DNA of 64,000 nucleotides from Antarcticimicrobium sediminis (GTDB lineage Bacteria > Pseudomonadota > Alphaproteobacteria > Rhodobacterales > Rhodobacteraceae): assembly GCF_004348975.1 (NCBI RefSeq), contig NZ_SMFP01000006.1:1-64000 (forward strand), in the 5' to 3' direction. The position numbers were made by a program, and so were the translations under genes. The notes under the pieces were generated by a model. That model did no database searches. It saw only the letters and a list, made by a program, of their open reading frames with translations, and was not told where the DNA came from. Positions 1 to 8,307 of the stretch are shown here, piece by piece (position 1 is the stretch's first letter; each line of letters opens with the position of its first letter).

Positions 1-2
1 TC

Positions 3-689
3 CCGATCATCGCAGGCTCGGCTCTGGCCGCAATGGAAGGCCGCGATCCCGAGATCGGCGAAAACAAGATCCGCGAACTGATGGCGGCCGTGGACGAGTA
101 TATCCCGACCCCGGCCCGTGCCGTGGACCAACCGTTCCTGATGCCGATCGAAGACGTTTTCTCGATTTCCGGCCGTGGCACCGTTGTGACCGGTCGTGTC
201 GAGCGTGGCGTGATCAACGTCGGCGACACCATCGAAATCGTCGGTCTCAAAGACACCCAGACCACCACCTGTACCGGTGTTGAAATGTTCCGCAAGCTGC
301 TCGATCGTGGGGAAGCTGGCGACAACATCGGCGCCCTGCTGCGCGGCATCGACCGTGAAGCTGTCGAGCGTGGCCAGGTTCTGTGTAAGCCGGGCTCGGT
401 CAACCCGCACACCAAGTTCGAAGCCGAAGCCTATATCCTGACCAAGGATGAAGGCGGTCGTCACACCCCGTTCTTCGCCAACTATCGCCCGCAGTTCTAC
501 TTCCGGACGACAGACGTGACTGGCACCGTGACGCTGCCCGAAGGCACCGAGATGGTGATGCCGGGCGACAACCTGAAGTTCGAGGTCGAGCTGATCGCCC
601 CGATCGCAATGGAAGACGGCCTGCGCTTCGCCATCCGTGAAGGCGGCCGTACCGTCGGCGCTGGCGTCGTATCCAAGATCATCGAGTAA
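3..689 (+). CDS. tuf: Elongation factor Tu, C-terminal part (partial at window edge)
   Basis: This is the GTPase that delivers aminoacyl-tRNA to the ribosome. The window opens inside the gene and 228 codons remain, starting in the last part of the G domain and running through beta-barrel domains II and III. Domain II is recognisable from the stretch [20 protein letters not shown]. The C-terminus ends [10 protein letters not shown], as is usual for bacterial EF-Tu of about 391-396 residues. The gene lies directly upstream of rpsJ, the common str/S10 junction. Upstream fusA, rpsG and rpsL would be expected but lie outside the window. Confidence 0.97.
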   Translation, partial: PIIAGSALAAMEGRDPEIGENKIRELMAAVDEYIPTPARAVDQPFLMPIEDVFSISGRGTVVTGRVERGVINVGDTIEIVGLKDTQTTTCTGVEMFRKLLDRGEAGDNIGALLRGIDREAVERGQVLCKPGSVNPHTKFEAEAYILTKDEGGRHTPFFANYRPQFYFRTTDVTGTVTLPEGTEMVMPGDNLKFEVELIAPIAMEDGLRFAIREGGRTVGAGVVSKIIE

Positions 690-710
690 GTTTCTACTCG
701 GGTTCGACGA

Positions 711-735
711 GGGCCGCCGGGTGAGCCGGCGGTCC
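711..735 (+). terminator. Stem-loop between tuf and rpsJ
   Basis: A 10-bp stem (711-720 with 726-735, one G-U pair) closes a 5-nt loop in the 81-bp tuf-rpsJ gap. No run of T follows, so it could be a leader structure of the S10 operon or a weak terminator or processing site rather than a full intrinsic terminator. Confidence 0.5.
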
Positions 736-770
736 TCCTATCAACTCCAAAGCCTAAAAGGGCGACAATA

Positions 771-1085
771 ATGCAAAGCCAAAATATCCGTATTCGGCTG
801 AAGGCGTTTGACTACCGTGTGCTGGATGCCAGCACGCAGGAAATCGTCAACACCGCCAAGCGGACCGGTGCCAGTGTACGCGGCCCGATCCCGCTGCCGA
901 ACAAAATCGAAAAGTTCACCGTTCTGCGTGGCCCCCACGTCGACAAGAAATCCCGTGACCAGTTCGAGATCCGCACCCACAAGCGGCTTCTGGACATCGT
1001 TGATCCGACCCCCCAGACCGTGGACGCGCTGATGAAGCTCGACCTCGCCGCTGGTGTGGACGTCGAAATCAAGCTGCAGTCGTAA
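771..1085 (+). CDS. rpsJ: 30S ribosomal protein S10
   Basis: S10 (uS10) is a small-subunit head protein that also serves as NusE in transcription antitermination. The 104-aa product has the conserved start [16 protein letters not shown] and the loop motif [24 protein letters not shown], with the usual family length. It is the first gene of the S10 cluster and is followed after 17 bp by rplC. The start is the ATG at 771, preceded by an A/G-rich stretch. There is nothing unusual in the sequence. Confidence 0.98.
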   Translation: MQSQNIRIRLKAFDYRVLDASTQEIVNTAKRTGASVRGPIPLPNKIEKFTVLRGPHVDKKSRDQFEIRTHKRLLDIVDPTPQTVDALMKLDLAAGVDVEIKLQS

Positions 1086-1102
1086 GGACGGAGGGTTAAC
1101 AG

Positions 1103-1828
1103 ATGCGCTCTGGAATTATCGCAAAGAAGGTCGGCATGACCCGGCTGTTCATGGATGACGGACGTCAAATCCCCGTCACCGTCCTGCGGCTGGACAACCT
1201 TCAGGTTGTCGCGCAGCGGACCAACGACAAAGACGGCTATACCGCTGTTCAGCTTGGCGCAGGTACGCCCAAGGTGAAACGGGTAAGCCAAGCCATGCGC
1301 GGCCATTTCGCGGCCGCCAAGGTTGAACCCAAGCGGAAGCTGGCCGAGTTTCGGGTCTCCGCCGACAACCTGATCGAAGTTGGGGCCGAAATCGCGGCAA
1401 CCCACTTCCTTGAAGGTCAGAAAGTGGATGTGTCGGGCACCTCGATCGGTAAAGGTTTTGCCGGTGCGATGAAGCGGCACAACTTCAGCGGTCTTCGCGC
1501 GACGCACGGTGTGTCTATCTCGCACCGTTCGCACGGGTCGACGGGTCAGTGTCAAGATCCCGGCAAGGTGTTCAAAGGCAAGAAAATGGCCGGCCATATG
1601 GGCGCTGCCCGTGTGACCACCCAGAACCTCGAAGTGGTTCGCACCGATTCTGATCGCGGTCTGGTCTTTATCAAAGGCGCCGTCCCTGGCTCCAAAGGTG
1701 GCTGGGTTACGGTCAAGGATTCGGTCAAGAAGAAACTGCCCGAAGGCGTGCCGTTTCCGGCAGGTCTGAAGGTGGCAGCAGCCGCGGCCGAAGCAGCGCA
1801 AGCCCCCGCGGAAGGTGGTGAAGCATGA
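1103..1828 (+). CDS. rplC: 50S ribosomal protein L3
   Basis: L3 (uL3) is one of the first large-subunit assembly proteins and reaches toward the peptidyl transferase centre. The 241-aa product opens with [16 protein letters not shown] and carries the central [14 protein letters not shown] and [22 protein letters not shown] regions of the family. The Gln in [10 protein letters not shown] is the position methylated by PrmB in other bacteria. An Ala-rich tail of about 20 residues makes it longer than the E. coli protein, as is frequent in alphaproteobacteria. A GGAGGG ribosome-binding site precedes ATG 1103. The end overlaps rplD by 4 nt. Confidence 0.98.
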   Translation: MRSGIIAKKVGMTRLFMDDGRQIPVTVLRLDNLQVVAQRTNDKDGYTAVQLGAGTPKVKRVSQAMRGHFAAAKVEPKRKLAEFRVSADNLIEVGAEIAATHFLEGQKVDVSGTSIGKGFAGAMKRHNFSGLRATHGVSISHRSHGSTGQCQDPGKVFKGKKMAGHMGAARVTTQNLEVVRTDSDRGLVFIKGAVPGSKGGWVTVKDSVKKKLPEGVPFPAGLKVAAAAAEAAQAPAEGGEA

Positions 1829-2442
1829 AACTTGATGTGATCAAACTGGACGGCGGCAAAGCCGGCGACATCGAACTGTCGGAAGAGCTGTTCGGTCTGG
1901 AGCCGCGTGCGGACATCCTGCACCGTGTGGTGCGCTGGCAGCGCGCCTCGGCGCAGGCCGGGACCCACAAGGTCAAGACCCGCTCCGAGACCAGCTACTC
2001 GACCAAGAAGATCTATCGCCAGAAGGGCACCGGCGGCGCACGCCACGGTGACCGCAACGCGCCGATCTTCCGCAAGGGTGGTATCTACAAGGGTCCGACC
2101 CCGCGCAGCCACGGCCATGACTTGCCGAAGAAATTCCGCAAGTTGGGTCTGCGCCATGCGCTGAGTGCCAAGGCGAAAGCCGGTGAGCTGGTGGTGATTG
2201 ACTTCGCTGAGTCCGAAGGCAAGACCGCAGCGCTGGCCAAGCAGCTCAAGAACCTGGGCTGGAAGCGCGCGCTGGTCATCGATGGGGCGACGGTGAACGA
2301 AGGTTTCGCCAAGGCCGCCCGCAACATCGAAGGCCTGGACGTGCTGCCGACCATGGGCGCAAACGTGTATGATATCCTGAAGCGTGACACCCTGGTGCTC
2401 ACGAAAGCGGGTGTCGAAGCTCTGGAGGCTCGACTGAAATGA
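1825..2442 (+). CDS. rplD: 50S ribosomal protein L4
   Basis: L4 (uL4) is a 23S rRNA-binding protein lining the exit tunnel and, in E. coli, the autoregulator of the S10 operon. The 205-aa product shows the tunnel-loop signature [25 protein letters not shown], given here as [16 protein letters not shown] followed by [10 protein letters not shown], around residues 62-88. ATG 1825 overlaps the rplC stop (ATGA) and the gene ends in a 4-nt overlap with rplW, so the three genes are probably translationally coupled. Whether L4 autoregulates this operon cannot be told from the sequence. Confidence 0.98.
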   Translation: MKLDVIKLDGGKAGDIELSEELFGLEPRADILHRVVRWQRASAQAGTHKVKTRSETSYSTKKIYRQKGTGGARHGDRNAPIFRKGGIYKGPTPRSHGHDLPKKFRKLGLRHALSAKAKAGELVVIDFAESEGKTAALAKQLKNLGWKRALVIDGATVNEGFAKAARNIEGLDVLPTMGANVYDILKRDTLVLTKAGVEALEARLK

Positions 2443-2735
2443 GCGCAAAAGCTGAACACTACGACGTGATCCGCAAGCCGGTTATCACTGAAAAAGCCAC
2501 CATGGCATCCGAGAATGGCGCCGTGGTCTTTGAAGTGGCGATCGACAGCAACAAGCCGCAGATCAAGCAAGCGGTCGAAGCGCTGTTCGGGGTCAAGGTG
2601 AAGGCGGTCAACACCACCATCACCAAGGGTAAGGCCAAGCGATTCCGCGGCCAGCTCGGCCGTCGTAAAGATGTGAAAAAAGCCTACGTCACCCTCGAAG
2701 AGGGAAATACTATCGACGTGAGCACCGGTCTCTGA
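2439..2735 (+). CDS. rplW: 50S ribosomal protein L23
   Basis: L23 (uL23) sits at the exit of the ribosomal tunnel and docks trigger factor and SRP. The 98-aa product has the family start region [14 protein letters not shown], the central [24 protein letters not shown] fold core (residues 28-51) and the basic [19 protein letters not shown] segment. It overlaps rplD by 4 nt (ATGA). A 165-bp gap with a strong stem-loop separates it from rplB, which is longer than the other spacings in this operon. Confidence 0.98.
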   Translation: MSAKAEHYDVIRKPVITEKATMASENGAVVFEVAIDSNKPQIKQAVEALFGVKVKAVNTTITKGKAKRFRGQLGRRKDVKKAYVTLEEGNTIDVSTGL

Positions 2736-2752
2736 TAGGAAACCGCGAATCT

Positions 2753-2785
2753 GGTCGGGCCCCGGTTTTTTCCGGGGCCCGCACC
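2753..2785 (+). terminator. Strong stem-loop between rplW and rplB
   Basis: A perfect 10-bp GC stem (2756-2765 with 2772-2781) closes a TTTTTT loop. Three further outer pairs (2753-2755 with 2783-2785) form across a one-base bulge. No T tract follows the 3' arm, so it may be an attenuator, processing or stability element rather than a complete terminator, because rplB must still be expressed. Confidence 0.55.
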
Positions 2786-2900
2786 ATTTTGAACCGGGGA
2801 CCTTCGGGGCCCTACATCCCAGGCACCTACGGGGGCCTTCAATATAGCGAACCCAAGGGCAACCCCTAAGGTTTCGCGTGCTAAACGGAAGACAGAAAGC

Positions 2901-3743
2901 ATGGCACTCAAGTCGTATAAGCCGACGACGCCGGGCCAGCGCGGGCTGGTGCTGATCGACCGTTCGGAGCTGTGGAAAGGACGTCCGGTCAAGGCCCTCA
3001 CTGAGGGTTTGACCAAATCGGGCGGCCGCAACAACACCGGACGAATCACCTCTCGCCGACGCGGGGGCGGAGCAAAACGCCTCTACCGGATCGTAGACTT
3101 CAAACGGAATAAATTCGATGTGACGGCGACCGTCGAACGGATCGAATATGACCCGAACCGGACCGCCTTTATCGCGCTGATCAAGTACGATGACGGTGAG
3201 CAAGCCTATATGCTTGCGCCGCAGCGTCTGGCCGTTGGTGACAAGGTTGTCGCCGGCTCCAAGGTCGACATCAAGCCGGGCAACGCGATGCCGTTTTCGG
3301 GCATGCCGATCGGTACAATCGTGCACAACATCGAGATGAAGCCCGGCAAGGGTGGTCAGATCGCGCGTGCAGCTGGCACCTATGCACAGTTCGTGGGTCG
3401 CGATGGCGGCTACGCTCAGATCCGTCTGAGCTCGGGCGAATTGCGCTTGGTCCGTCAGGAATGCATGGCCACCGTTGGTGCCGTGTCGAACCCCGACAAC
3501 AGCAACCAGAACTACGGTAAAGCCGGTCGCATGCGCCACAAGGGCAAGCGTCCGTCGGTTCGTGGTGTGGTCATGAACCCGGTCGATCACCCTCATGGTG
3601 GTGGCGAAGGTCGGACCTCGGGCGGTCGTCACCCGGTGACCCCATGGGGTAAACCGACCAAGGGTGCTCGTACACGCAACAAGAAAAAAGCGTCTAGCAA
3701 GCTGATTGTCCGCTCGCGGCACGCACGTAGGAAAGGGCGCTAA
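2901..3743 (+). CDS. rplB: 50S ribosomal protein L2
   Basis: L2 (uL2) is required for subunit association and peptidyl transferase centre assembly. The 280-aa product has the normal family length. It shows the N-terminal [14 protein letters not shown] region, the SH3-like centre and the highly conserved C-terminal [14 protein letters not shown] motif with the functionally important His. The start at ATG 2901 follows GGAAGACAGAAAGC. It begins a tightly packed block (rplB-rpsS-rplV-rpsC-rplP) with gaps of 0-12 bp. Confidence 0.98.
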   Translation: MALKSYKPTTPGQRGLVLIDRSELWKGRPVKALTEGLTKSGGRNNTGRITSRRRGGGAKRLYRIVDFKRNKFDVTATVERIEYDPNRTAFIALIKYDDGEQAYMLAPQRLAVGDKVVAGSKVDIKPGNAMPFSGMPIGTIVHNIEMKPGKGGQIARAAGTYAQFVGRDGGYAQIRLSSGELRLVRQECMATVGAVSNPDNSNQNYGKAGRMRHKGKRPSVRGVVMNPVDHPHGGGEGRTSGGRHPVTPWGKPTKGARTRNKKKASSKLIVRSRHARRKGR

Positions 3744-3746
3744 CAT

Positions 3747-4025
3747 ATGGCACGCTCTGTTTGGAAAGGCCCCTTCGTTGACGCCTATGTCTTGAAAAAG
3801 GCAGAAGCGGCACGTGAAAGCGGGCGCAAAGAAGTGATCAAGATCTGGTCGCGTAGATCCACCATTCTGCCCCAATTCGTCGGGCTGACCTTTGGTGTCT
3901 ACAACGGCAAGAAGCATATCCCAGTCAACGTCTCGGAAGACATGATCGGTCAGAAGTTCGGTGAATATTCGCCGACCCGGACCTATCTGGGTCATGCCGC
4001 AGACAAGAAAGCGAAGCGGAAGTAA
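3747..4025 (+). CDS. rpsS: 30S ribosomal protein S19
   Basis: S19 (uS19) is a 30S head protein that forms bridges to the large subunit and contacts S13. The 92-aa product has the signature [13 protein letters not shown] at the start, [27 protein letters not shown] in the middle (residues about 34-60) and the conserved [13 protein letters not shown]-type segment, here [16 protein letters not shown]. It lies 3 bp after rplB and 3 bp before rplV. Confidence 0.98.
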   Translation: MARSVWKGPFVDAYVLKKAEAARESGRKEVIKIWSRRSTILPQFVGLTFGVYNGKKHIPVNVSEDMIGQKFGEYSPTRTYLGHAADKKAKRK

Positions 4026-4028
4026 GTC

Positions 4029-4409
4029 ATGGGCAAGGAAAAGAACCCCCGCCGCGTGGCAGACAACGAAGCAATGGCGAAAACTCGCATGCTTCGGACC
4101 AGCCCGCAAAAACTGAACCTGGTGGCCGCGATGATCCGCGGCAAGAAGGTTGAAAAGGCGCTGACTGATCTGACCTTCTCGAACAAGCGTATCGCTGAGG
4201 ACGTGAAGAAATGCCTTCAGTCCGCAATCGCGAACGCCGAGAACAACCATAACCTTGACGTGGACGAGCTGATCGTGGCCGAAGCCTACGTCGGTAAGAA
4301 CCTGGTGCTGAAGCGCGGCCGCCCGCGCGCACGTGGTCGCTTCGGCGCCCTGCGCAAGCCGTTTTCGGAGCTCACCATCAAGGTGCGTCAAGTCGAGGAG
4401 CAAGCCTAA
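4029..4409 (+). CDS. rplV: 50S ribosomal protein L22
   Basis: L22 (uL22) forms part of the exit tunnel constriction. The 126-aa product has the family start with [20 protein letters not shown], the helix [15 protein letters not shown] and the C-terminal beta-hairpin loop with [20 protein letters not shown], whose loop residues are where macrolide-resistance changes occur in other bacteria. Its stop codon overlaps the rpsC start by one base (TAATG). Confidence 0.98.
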   Translation: MGKEKNPRRVADNEAMAKTRMLRTSPQKLNLVAAMIRGKKVEKALTDLTFSNKRIAEDVKKCLQSAIANAENNHNLDVDELIVAEAYVGKNLVLKRGRPRARGRFGALRKPFSELTIKVRQVEEQA

Positions 4410-5116
4410 TGGGTCATAAAGTCAATCCGGTCGGCATGCGCCTCCAGGTCAACCGTACCTGGGACAGCCGCTGGTACGCCGACACCAAGGACTACGGTGA
4501 TCTTCTTCTTGAAGACCTGAAAATCCGCGATTTCATCCAGAACGAGTGCAAGCAGGCCGGCGTGGCCCGCGTGATCATCGAGCGTCCGCACAAAAAGTGC
4601 CGCGTTACGATCCACACCGCACGTCCGGGCGTGATCATCGGCAAAAAAGGCGCCGATATCGAAGTTCTGCGCAAGAAGCTGGCGAGCATGACCGACAGCG
4701 AATTGCACCTGAACATCCTTGAGGTGCGCAAGCCCGAATTGGACGCCCAACTGGTTGGCGAGAACATCGCCCAGCAGCTCGAGCGTCGGGTTTCGTTCCG
4801 TCGCGCGATGAAGCGCGCGGTTCAAAGCGCCATGCGTATGGGTGCTCTGGGGATCCGGGTGAACGTCGCCGGCCGTCTGGGTGGTGCCGAGATCGCACGG
4901 ACCGAATGGTATCGTGAGGGCCGCGTGCCCCTGCATACCCTGCGGGCCGATATCGATTATGCGCTCTCCGAAGCCAAGACAGCTTACGGGATCATCGGGA
5001 TCAAGGTCTGGATCTTCAAAGGCGAGATCATGGAGCACGATCCTGCAGCCCGCGATCGTCGGTCGCAGGAGATTCAGGACGGACCTGCGCCGCGTGGCGC
5101 CGGCGGCCGTCGCTAA
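4409..5116 (+). CDS. rpsC: 30S ribosomal protein S3
   Basis: S3 (uS3) lies at the mRNA entry site of the 30S subunit and has mRNA helicase function with S4. The 235-aa product begins [19 protein letters not shown], has the KH type II domain around residues 40-110 with the GXXG-like [13 protein letters not shown] loop, and the C-terminal domain with [20 protein letters not shown] and [10 protein letters not shown]. It overlaps rplV by one base and is followed after 12 bp by rplP with an AAGGAGAA ribosome-binding site between. Confidence 0.98.
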   Translation: MGHKVNPVGMRLQVNRTWDSRWYADTKDYGDLLLEDLKIRDFIQNECKQAGVARVIIERPHKKCRVTIHTARPGVIIGKKGADIEVLRKKLASMTDSELHLNILEVRKPELDAQLVGENIAQQLERRVSFRRAMKRAVQSAMRMGALGIRVNVAGRLGGAEIARTEWYREGRVPLHTLRADIDYALSEAKTAYGIIGIKVWIFKGEIMEHDPAARDRRSQEIQDGPAPRGAGGRR

Positions 5117-5128
5117 GGAGAATGTACA

Positions 5129-5542
5129 ATGCTACAACCTAAGCGTACAAAATTCCGCAAGATGCACAAAGGCCGGATCAAAGGCCTCGCAAAAGGCGGA
5201 TCCGACCTGACCTTCGGGACCTTCGGCTTGAAGGCGCTGCAGCCTGAGCGCGTTACCGCGCGCCAGATCGAAGCTGCTCGCCGTGCCATGACGCGCCACA
5301 TGAAGCGTCAGGGCCGTGTCTGGATCCGGATTTTCCCGGATACGCCTGTGTCCTCGAAACCAACCGAAGTTCGGATGGGTAAAGGTAAAGGTTCGGTCGA
5401 TTACTGGGCTGCCAAGGTCAAGCCTGGCCGCGTGATGTTCGAACTCGACGGTGTTGATGAAGTCGTGGCCAAAGAGGCGCTGCGCCTGGCTGCGATGAAG
5501 CTGCCGATCAAGACCCGCATCGTTACGCGCGAAGACTGGTAA
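5129..5542 (+). CDS. rplP: 50S ribosomal protein L16
   Basis: L16 (uL16) organises the A-site region of the large subunit. The 137-aa product carries [16 protein letters not shown] at the N-terminus and [20 protein letters not shown] in the core. Arg82, in the motif [13 protein letters not shown], corresponds to E. coli Arg81, which is hydroxylated there by the 2OG oxygenase YcfD/RoxA. This is the last gene of the first ribosomal block. A strong terminator follows at 5628-5661, and the next gene encodes a 2OG-oxygenase-like protein. Confidence 0.98.
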   Translation: MLQPKRTKFRKMHKGRIKGLAKGGSDLTFGTFGLKALQPERVTARQIEAARRAMTRHMKRQGRVWIRIFPDTPVSSKPTEVRMGKGKGSVDYWAAKVKPGRVMFELDGVDEVVAKEALRLAAMKLPIKTRIVTREDW

Positions 5543-5627
5543 GCCTGTCGCCGTCTCTGGCGGCGAACACGGTCGCAGTTTGGCCGAACATCCCGGATGT
5601 TCCGCGGACTGCGCGCCGGTAAGAAAA

Positions 5628-5661
5628 AGAAACCCCTGTCGAGAAATCGGCGGGGGTTTTT
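5628..5661 (+). terminator. Intrinsic terminator after rplP
   Basis: A 13-bp stem (5630-5642 with 5647-5659, two G-U pairs) is capped by a GAAA tetraloop and ends in a five-T run at 5657-5661. Two further pairs extend it outward. This is a textbook intrinsic terminator and it ends the rpsJ-rplP transcript before the oxygenase gene. Confidence 0.9.
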
Positions 5662-5701
5662 CTGTTTCGGCCGCTTGCGCGTTTGCCGGGGGCTACCCTT
5701 T

Positions 5702-5712
5702 GGGGGGGGGGG
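5702..5712 (+). repeat. Poly-G tract (11 G) upstream of the oxygenase gene
   Basis: Eleven consecutive G residues lie 57 bp before the ATG of the gene at 5770. Tracts of this length are prone to slippage and to sequencing error. If real, length change here could alter promoter or leader function, but no promoter elements were recognised around it. Confidence 0.8.
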
Positions 5713-5769
5713 CAGGGCTGCGGCATTCACGCCCTCGCACAACCTCACAAGCCGCGCTAAGAGGGGATC

Positions 5770-6390
5770 ATGTCCAAAATAGAATCGCTTTTTGTCACCC
5801 GCCTCTATCGTGCCGCCCTTCGGGAGTTCGGCCCGGCCATCGACACCGCCGAGATGGAGGCCTCGTGCTATTCCATCGCGCAGGATGACGAGGCCGGCCA
5901 GACCTGGTGCGAGGAAAACGGGTACCCTGGGTATACGTCCTATGCCTCTCTGACCGATCTGCCGTGGCGGTTTCCGGTCTTTGCCGATCTGGTCAAATCG
6001 CTGGATGCCCATGTCGCAGCCTTTGCCGAGGATCTGGAATTCGACCTCGACGGCAAGGCGCTGACGCTGGAGGATCTCTGGATCAACATCCTGCCCGAGG
6101 GCGGGACGCATTCATCGCACCTGCATCCCCATAGCGTGATCAGCGGCACGACCTATGTCACCATGCCCAAAGGGGCAAGCGCGCTGAAACTTGAGGATCC
6201 CCGCTCGGCACGGATGATGGCTGCGCCTGTGCGCCGCAAGACCGCCCGACGCAAGTTGCAGCCCTTTATCTATGTGGAACCCAAAGTTGGGGAGGTGCTT
6301 CTGTGGGAAAGCTGGCTGCGCCATGAGGTGCCCATCAATATGGCGGATGACGAACGGATCAGCGTCAGCTTCAACTACAACTGGGGGTGA
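5770..6390 (+). CDS. Putative 2OG-Fe(II) oxygenase, TIGR02466-like family
   Basis: The 206-aa protein resembles the TIGR02466/2OG-FeII_Oxy_5 group of predicted 2-oxoglutarate and iron dependent oxygenases. What is visible is an HLHPHSVISGTTYV motif (His117, His119, His121), an Asp-Pro-Arg at 143-145, a late His185 in SWLRHEVP and Arg196 in DDERISVSFNY. These are plausible iron and 2OG ligands of a double-stranded beta-helix. ATG 5770 follows GAGGGG. The gene sits alone between ribosomal blocks, behind a terminator and a poly-G tract. The substrate is unknown. Its place next to rplP makes a ribosomal-protein hydroxylase an attractive but unproven idea. Confidence 0.75.
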   Translation: MSKIESLFVTRLYRAALREFGPAIDTAEMEASCYSIAQDDEAGQTWCEENGYPGYTSYASLTDLPWRFPVFADLVKSLDAHVAAFAEDLEFDLDGKALTLEDLWINILPEGGTHSSHLHPHSVISGTTYVTMPKGASALKLEDPRSARMMAAPVRRKTARRKLQPFIYVEPKVGEVLLWESWLRHEVPINMADDERISVSFNYNWG

Positions 6391-6660
6391 GAGGGCGAGA
6401 CTCGCCCATGGGCTGTGATGGTTTGAGCGCCCCCTCGCGCGCTTGTTGCGGCGTGTAAGGCATCACTTTCAGCGAATGCCCGACGGCTGATCGGCTCAGG
6501 TGCCCTTTTTTGCAGCGTCGGGAGCCACGCAAGCCCGCATGCGCGTATCATCTGGTCATAACGGGCCTGGCGCGCTGCTTTTGATCATATTGGGGTTGAT
6601 CTTGCGTGCCGCGACCGTTTAGGTTGAGTTCAGATTTCGTTATGTGATTGGCTCTGTGTT

Positions 6661-6897
6661 ATGGATCCTGTACTTCTTTTCGGGCTGGTCGCTTTGGCTG
6701 GTGCAACTATTCTTTTCACTATCTTTCGTGATGAGGGCGACTTTGCCGAGGATGACCCTGACGACGCAGGGGGCGGGGCAGGTTCGCCTGACACTGTAAC
6801 GACCCAAGACCGCCAGACCACTGGTGGCGCGAAGGACGCGCCGTCGGACGTGACGGGCACGGTTGGCGACATCGGATCGACGCCAGAAGGCCGCTAG
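6661..6897 (+). CDS. Small hypothetical membrane-anchored acidic protein
   Basis: This is a 78-aa ORF. Residues 4-22 (VLLFGLVALAGATILFTIF) form one hydrophobic segment, and the rest is a low-complexity tail rich in Asp, Gly, Thr and Pro. No family was recognised. There is no clear ribosome-binding site before ATG 6661, and a 270-bp gap with nothing recognisable precedes it. The next block's promoter starts 55 bp after the stop. It could be a real single-pass membrane protein or a chance ORF. The clean TM-plus-acidic-tail architecture favours a real gene only moderately. Confidence 0.42.
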   Translation: MDPVLLFGLVALAGATILFTIFRDEGDFAEDDPDDAGGGAGSPDTVTTQDRQTTGGAKDAPSDVTGTVGDIGSTPEGR

Positions 6898-6952
6898 TTT
6901 CAGGCCGCGCGAGACCGCTGCGACCGGCGCGGGAAACTCTGCAAACTTTCCC

Positions 6953-6981
6953 TTGTTCTCTCATGCCCCCTCCCTTATAGA
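6953..6981 (+). promoter_or_regulatory. Predicted sigma70-type promoter for the rpmC ribosomal block
   Basis: A -35 element TTGTTC (6953-6958), a 17-bp spacer and a -10 element TATAGA (6976-6981) lie about 115 bp before rpmC. The match to the housekeeping consensus and the ideal spacing support a dedicated promoter for rpmC-rpmD. A separate promoter is needed because the upstream operon ends at 5661. Confidence 0.6.
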
Positions 6982-7097
6982 GCAACATCTCGCGGATTCC
7001 CGTCTCGACGGGACTCGTGTGTTTGCAATTCATCCACCAGGTCTAAAGGTGACCCGTAAAAAGGGGCCTTCTGGTGTATTGAGAGAAGGAAGAGGCG

Positions 7098-7304
7098 ATG
7101 AACGCCAACGAACTGCGTGACAAGACGCCGGACCAGCTTCGCGAGGAGCTGGCAAACCTGAAGAAAGAAAGCTTTAACCTGCGCTTTCAACAGGCAACCG
7201 GTCAGATGGAAAACACCTCGGGCATCAAAGCGGCACGCCGCAGCGCCGCCCGTGTGAAAACCATCCTGAACGAAAAAGCTGCTGCTGCAGCCGGCGACGC
7301 ATAA
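7098..7304 (+). CDS. rpmC: 50S ribosomal protein L29
   Basis: L29 (uL29) lies near the tunnel exit beside L23. The 68-aa product is a two-helix protein with the family core [19 protein letters not shown] and the segment [31 protein letters not shown] (split here as [11 protein letters not shown] and [13 protein letters not shown]). The start at ATG 7098 follows GAAGGAAGAGG. It opens the second ribosomal block. In most relatives it would follow rplP directly, but here it is 1.55 kb away. Confidence 0.97.
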   Translation: MNANELRDKTPDQLREELANLKKESFNLRFQQATGQMENTSGIKAARRSAARVKTILNEKAAAAAGDA

Positions 7305-7316
7305 GGAGCCTGACAG

Positions 7317-7547
7317 ATGCCCAAACGTATCCTTTCCGGCACCGTGACAAGCGACGCCAACGAACAGACCGTAACCGTTTCCGTGGAACGCCGTTTCACG
7401 CACCCGGTTCTGAAGAAGACCATCCGTAAGTCCAAGAAATACCGGGCTCACGATGAGAACAACACCTTCAAGGTGGGCGACGCCGTGCGCATTGTTGAAT
7501 GCGCGCCCAAGTCGAAGACGAAACGCTGGGAAGTTCTGCAGGCCTGA
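7317..7547 (+). CDS. rpsQ: 30S ribosomal protein S17
   Basis: S17 (uS17) is a primary 16S rRNA-binding protein of OB fold. The 76-aa product begins [21 protein letters not shown] and has the conserved [19 protein letters not shown] and [20 protein letters not shown] segments. It lies 12 bp after rpmC with AAGGAG before its ATG. A 77-bp gap follows before rplN. Confidence 0.98.
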   Translation: MPKRILSGTVTSDANEQTVTVSVERRFTHPVLKKTIRKSKKYRAHDENNTFKVGDAVRIVECAPKSKTKRWEVLQA

Positions 7548-7624
7548 GCCTGAGACCTTTTCAGTTGGAACGAAACCCTGGGGGGTAGAATAGAAAACAA
7601 CCCCCAAAGGTCGGGAGAAACCAT

Positions 7625-7993
7625 ATGATCCAGATGCAGACCAATCTGGATGTTGCTGACAACTCGGGCGCTCGCCGAGTTCAGTGCATCAAGGTTTTGG
7701 GTGGGTCCAAGCGGAAATACGCGAGTGTCGGTGACATTATCGTTGTATCCGTAAAGGAAGCCATCCCGCGCGGTCGCGTAAAGAAAGGCGATGTGCGTAA
7801 AGCAGTCGTCGTACGCACTGCCAAAGAAGTTCGCCGCGAGGACGGTACCGCGATCCGCTTTGATCGCAATGCTGCCGTGATCCTCAACAACAACAATGAG
7901 CCGGTCGGCACCCGTATTTTCGGGCCGGTGGTTCGTGAGTTGCGGGCAAAGAACTTCATGAAGATCATCTCGCTCGCTCCGGAGGTGCTGTAA
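7625..7993 (+). CDS. rplN: 50S ribosomal protein L14
   Basis: L14 (uL14) forms an intersubunit bridge and is the binding site of the silencing factor RsfS. The 122-aa product has the usual length, with [20 protein letters not shown] at the start, the [21 protein letters not shown] core and the C-terminal [13 protein letters not shown] and [10 protein letters not shown] segments. A GGGAG site precedes ATG 7625, and rplX follows after 2 bp. Confidence 0.98.
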   Translation: MIQMQTNLDVADNSGARRVQCIKVLGGSKRKYASVGDIIVVSVKEAIPRGRVKKGDVRKAVVVRTAKEVRREDGTAIRFDRNAAVILNNNNEPVGTRIFGPVVRELRAKNFMKIISLAPEVL

Positions 7994-7995
7994 TC

Positions 7996-8307
7996 ATGGC
8001 TGCTAAACTCCGCAAAGGCGACAAGGTCGTCGTGCTGACCGGCAAGGACAAGGGTAAGGAGGGGACCATTTCCTCGATCGACCCGAAGGCCGGTAAAGCC
8101 GTGGTCGAAGGCATCAATATGGCCATCCGCCACACCCGCCAAAGCCAGAACGAACAGGGCGGCCGTCTGTCGAAAGCAGTCCCGGTCGATCTGAGCAACC
8201 TGGCGATGCTGGACAAGGCCGGGAAAGCCACTCGCGTCGGTTTCCGTATGGAAGGCGACAAGAAGGTGCGTTTTGCCAAGACCACGGGGGACGTGATCGA
8301 TGCTTGA
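7996..8307 (+). CDS. rplX: 50S ribosomal protein L24
   Basis: L24 (uL24) is an assembly initiator of the large subunit and binds the 5' part of 23S rRNA. The 103-aa product has the KOW motif near the N-terminus ([20 protein letters not shown]) and the family segment [18 protein letters not shown]. Its 3' end overlaps the start of rplE by 8 nt, so translation of the two is likely coupled. Confidence 0.97.
   Translation: MAAKLRKGDKVVVLTGKDKGKEGTISSIDPKAGKAVVEGINMAIRHTRQSQNEQGGRLSKAVPVDLSNLAMLDKAGKATRVGFRMEGDKKVRFAKTTGDVIDA

Noticed and set aside
2085-4403. A 772-codon reverse-strand open frame across rplD-rplV
   Set aside because: It is a shadow of the highly biased, GC-rich ribosomal genes on the forward strand. 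It crosses several of them and resembles no protein.
7577-7608. A GGGGG/CCCCC hairpin between rpsQ and rplN
   Set aside because: The stem is only about 6 bp around a long AT-rich loop inside a co-directional operon, which is too weak to call.
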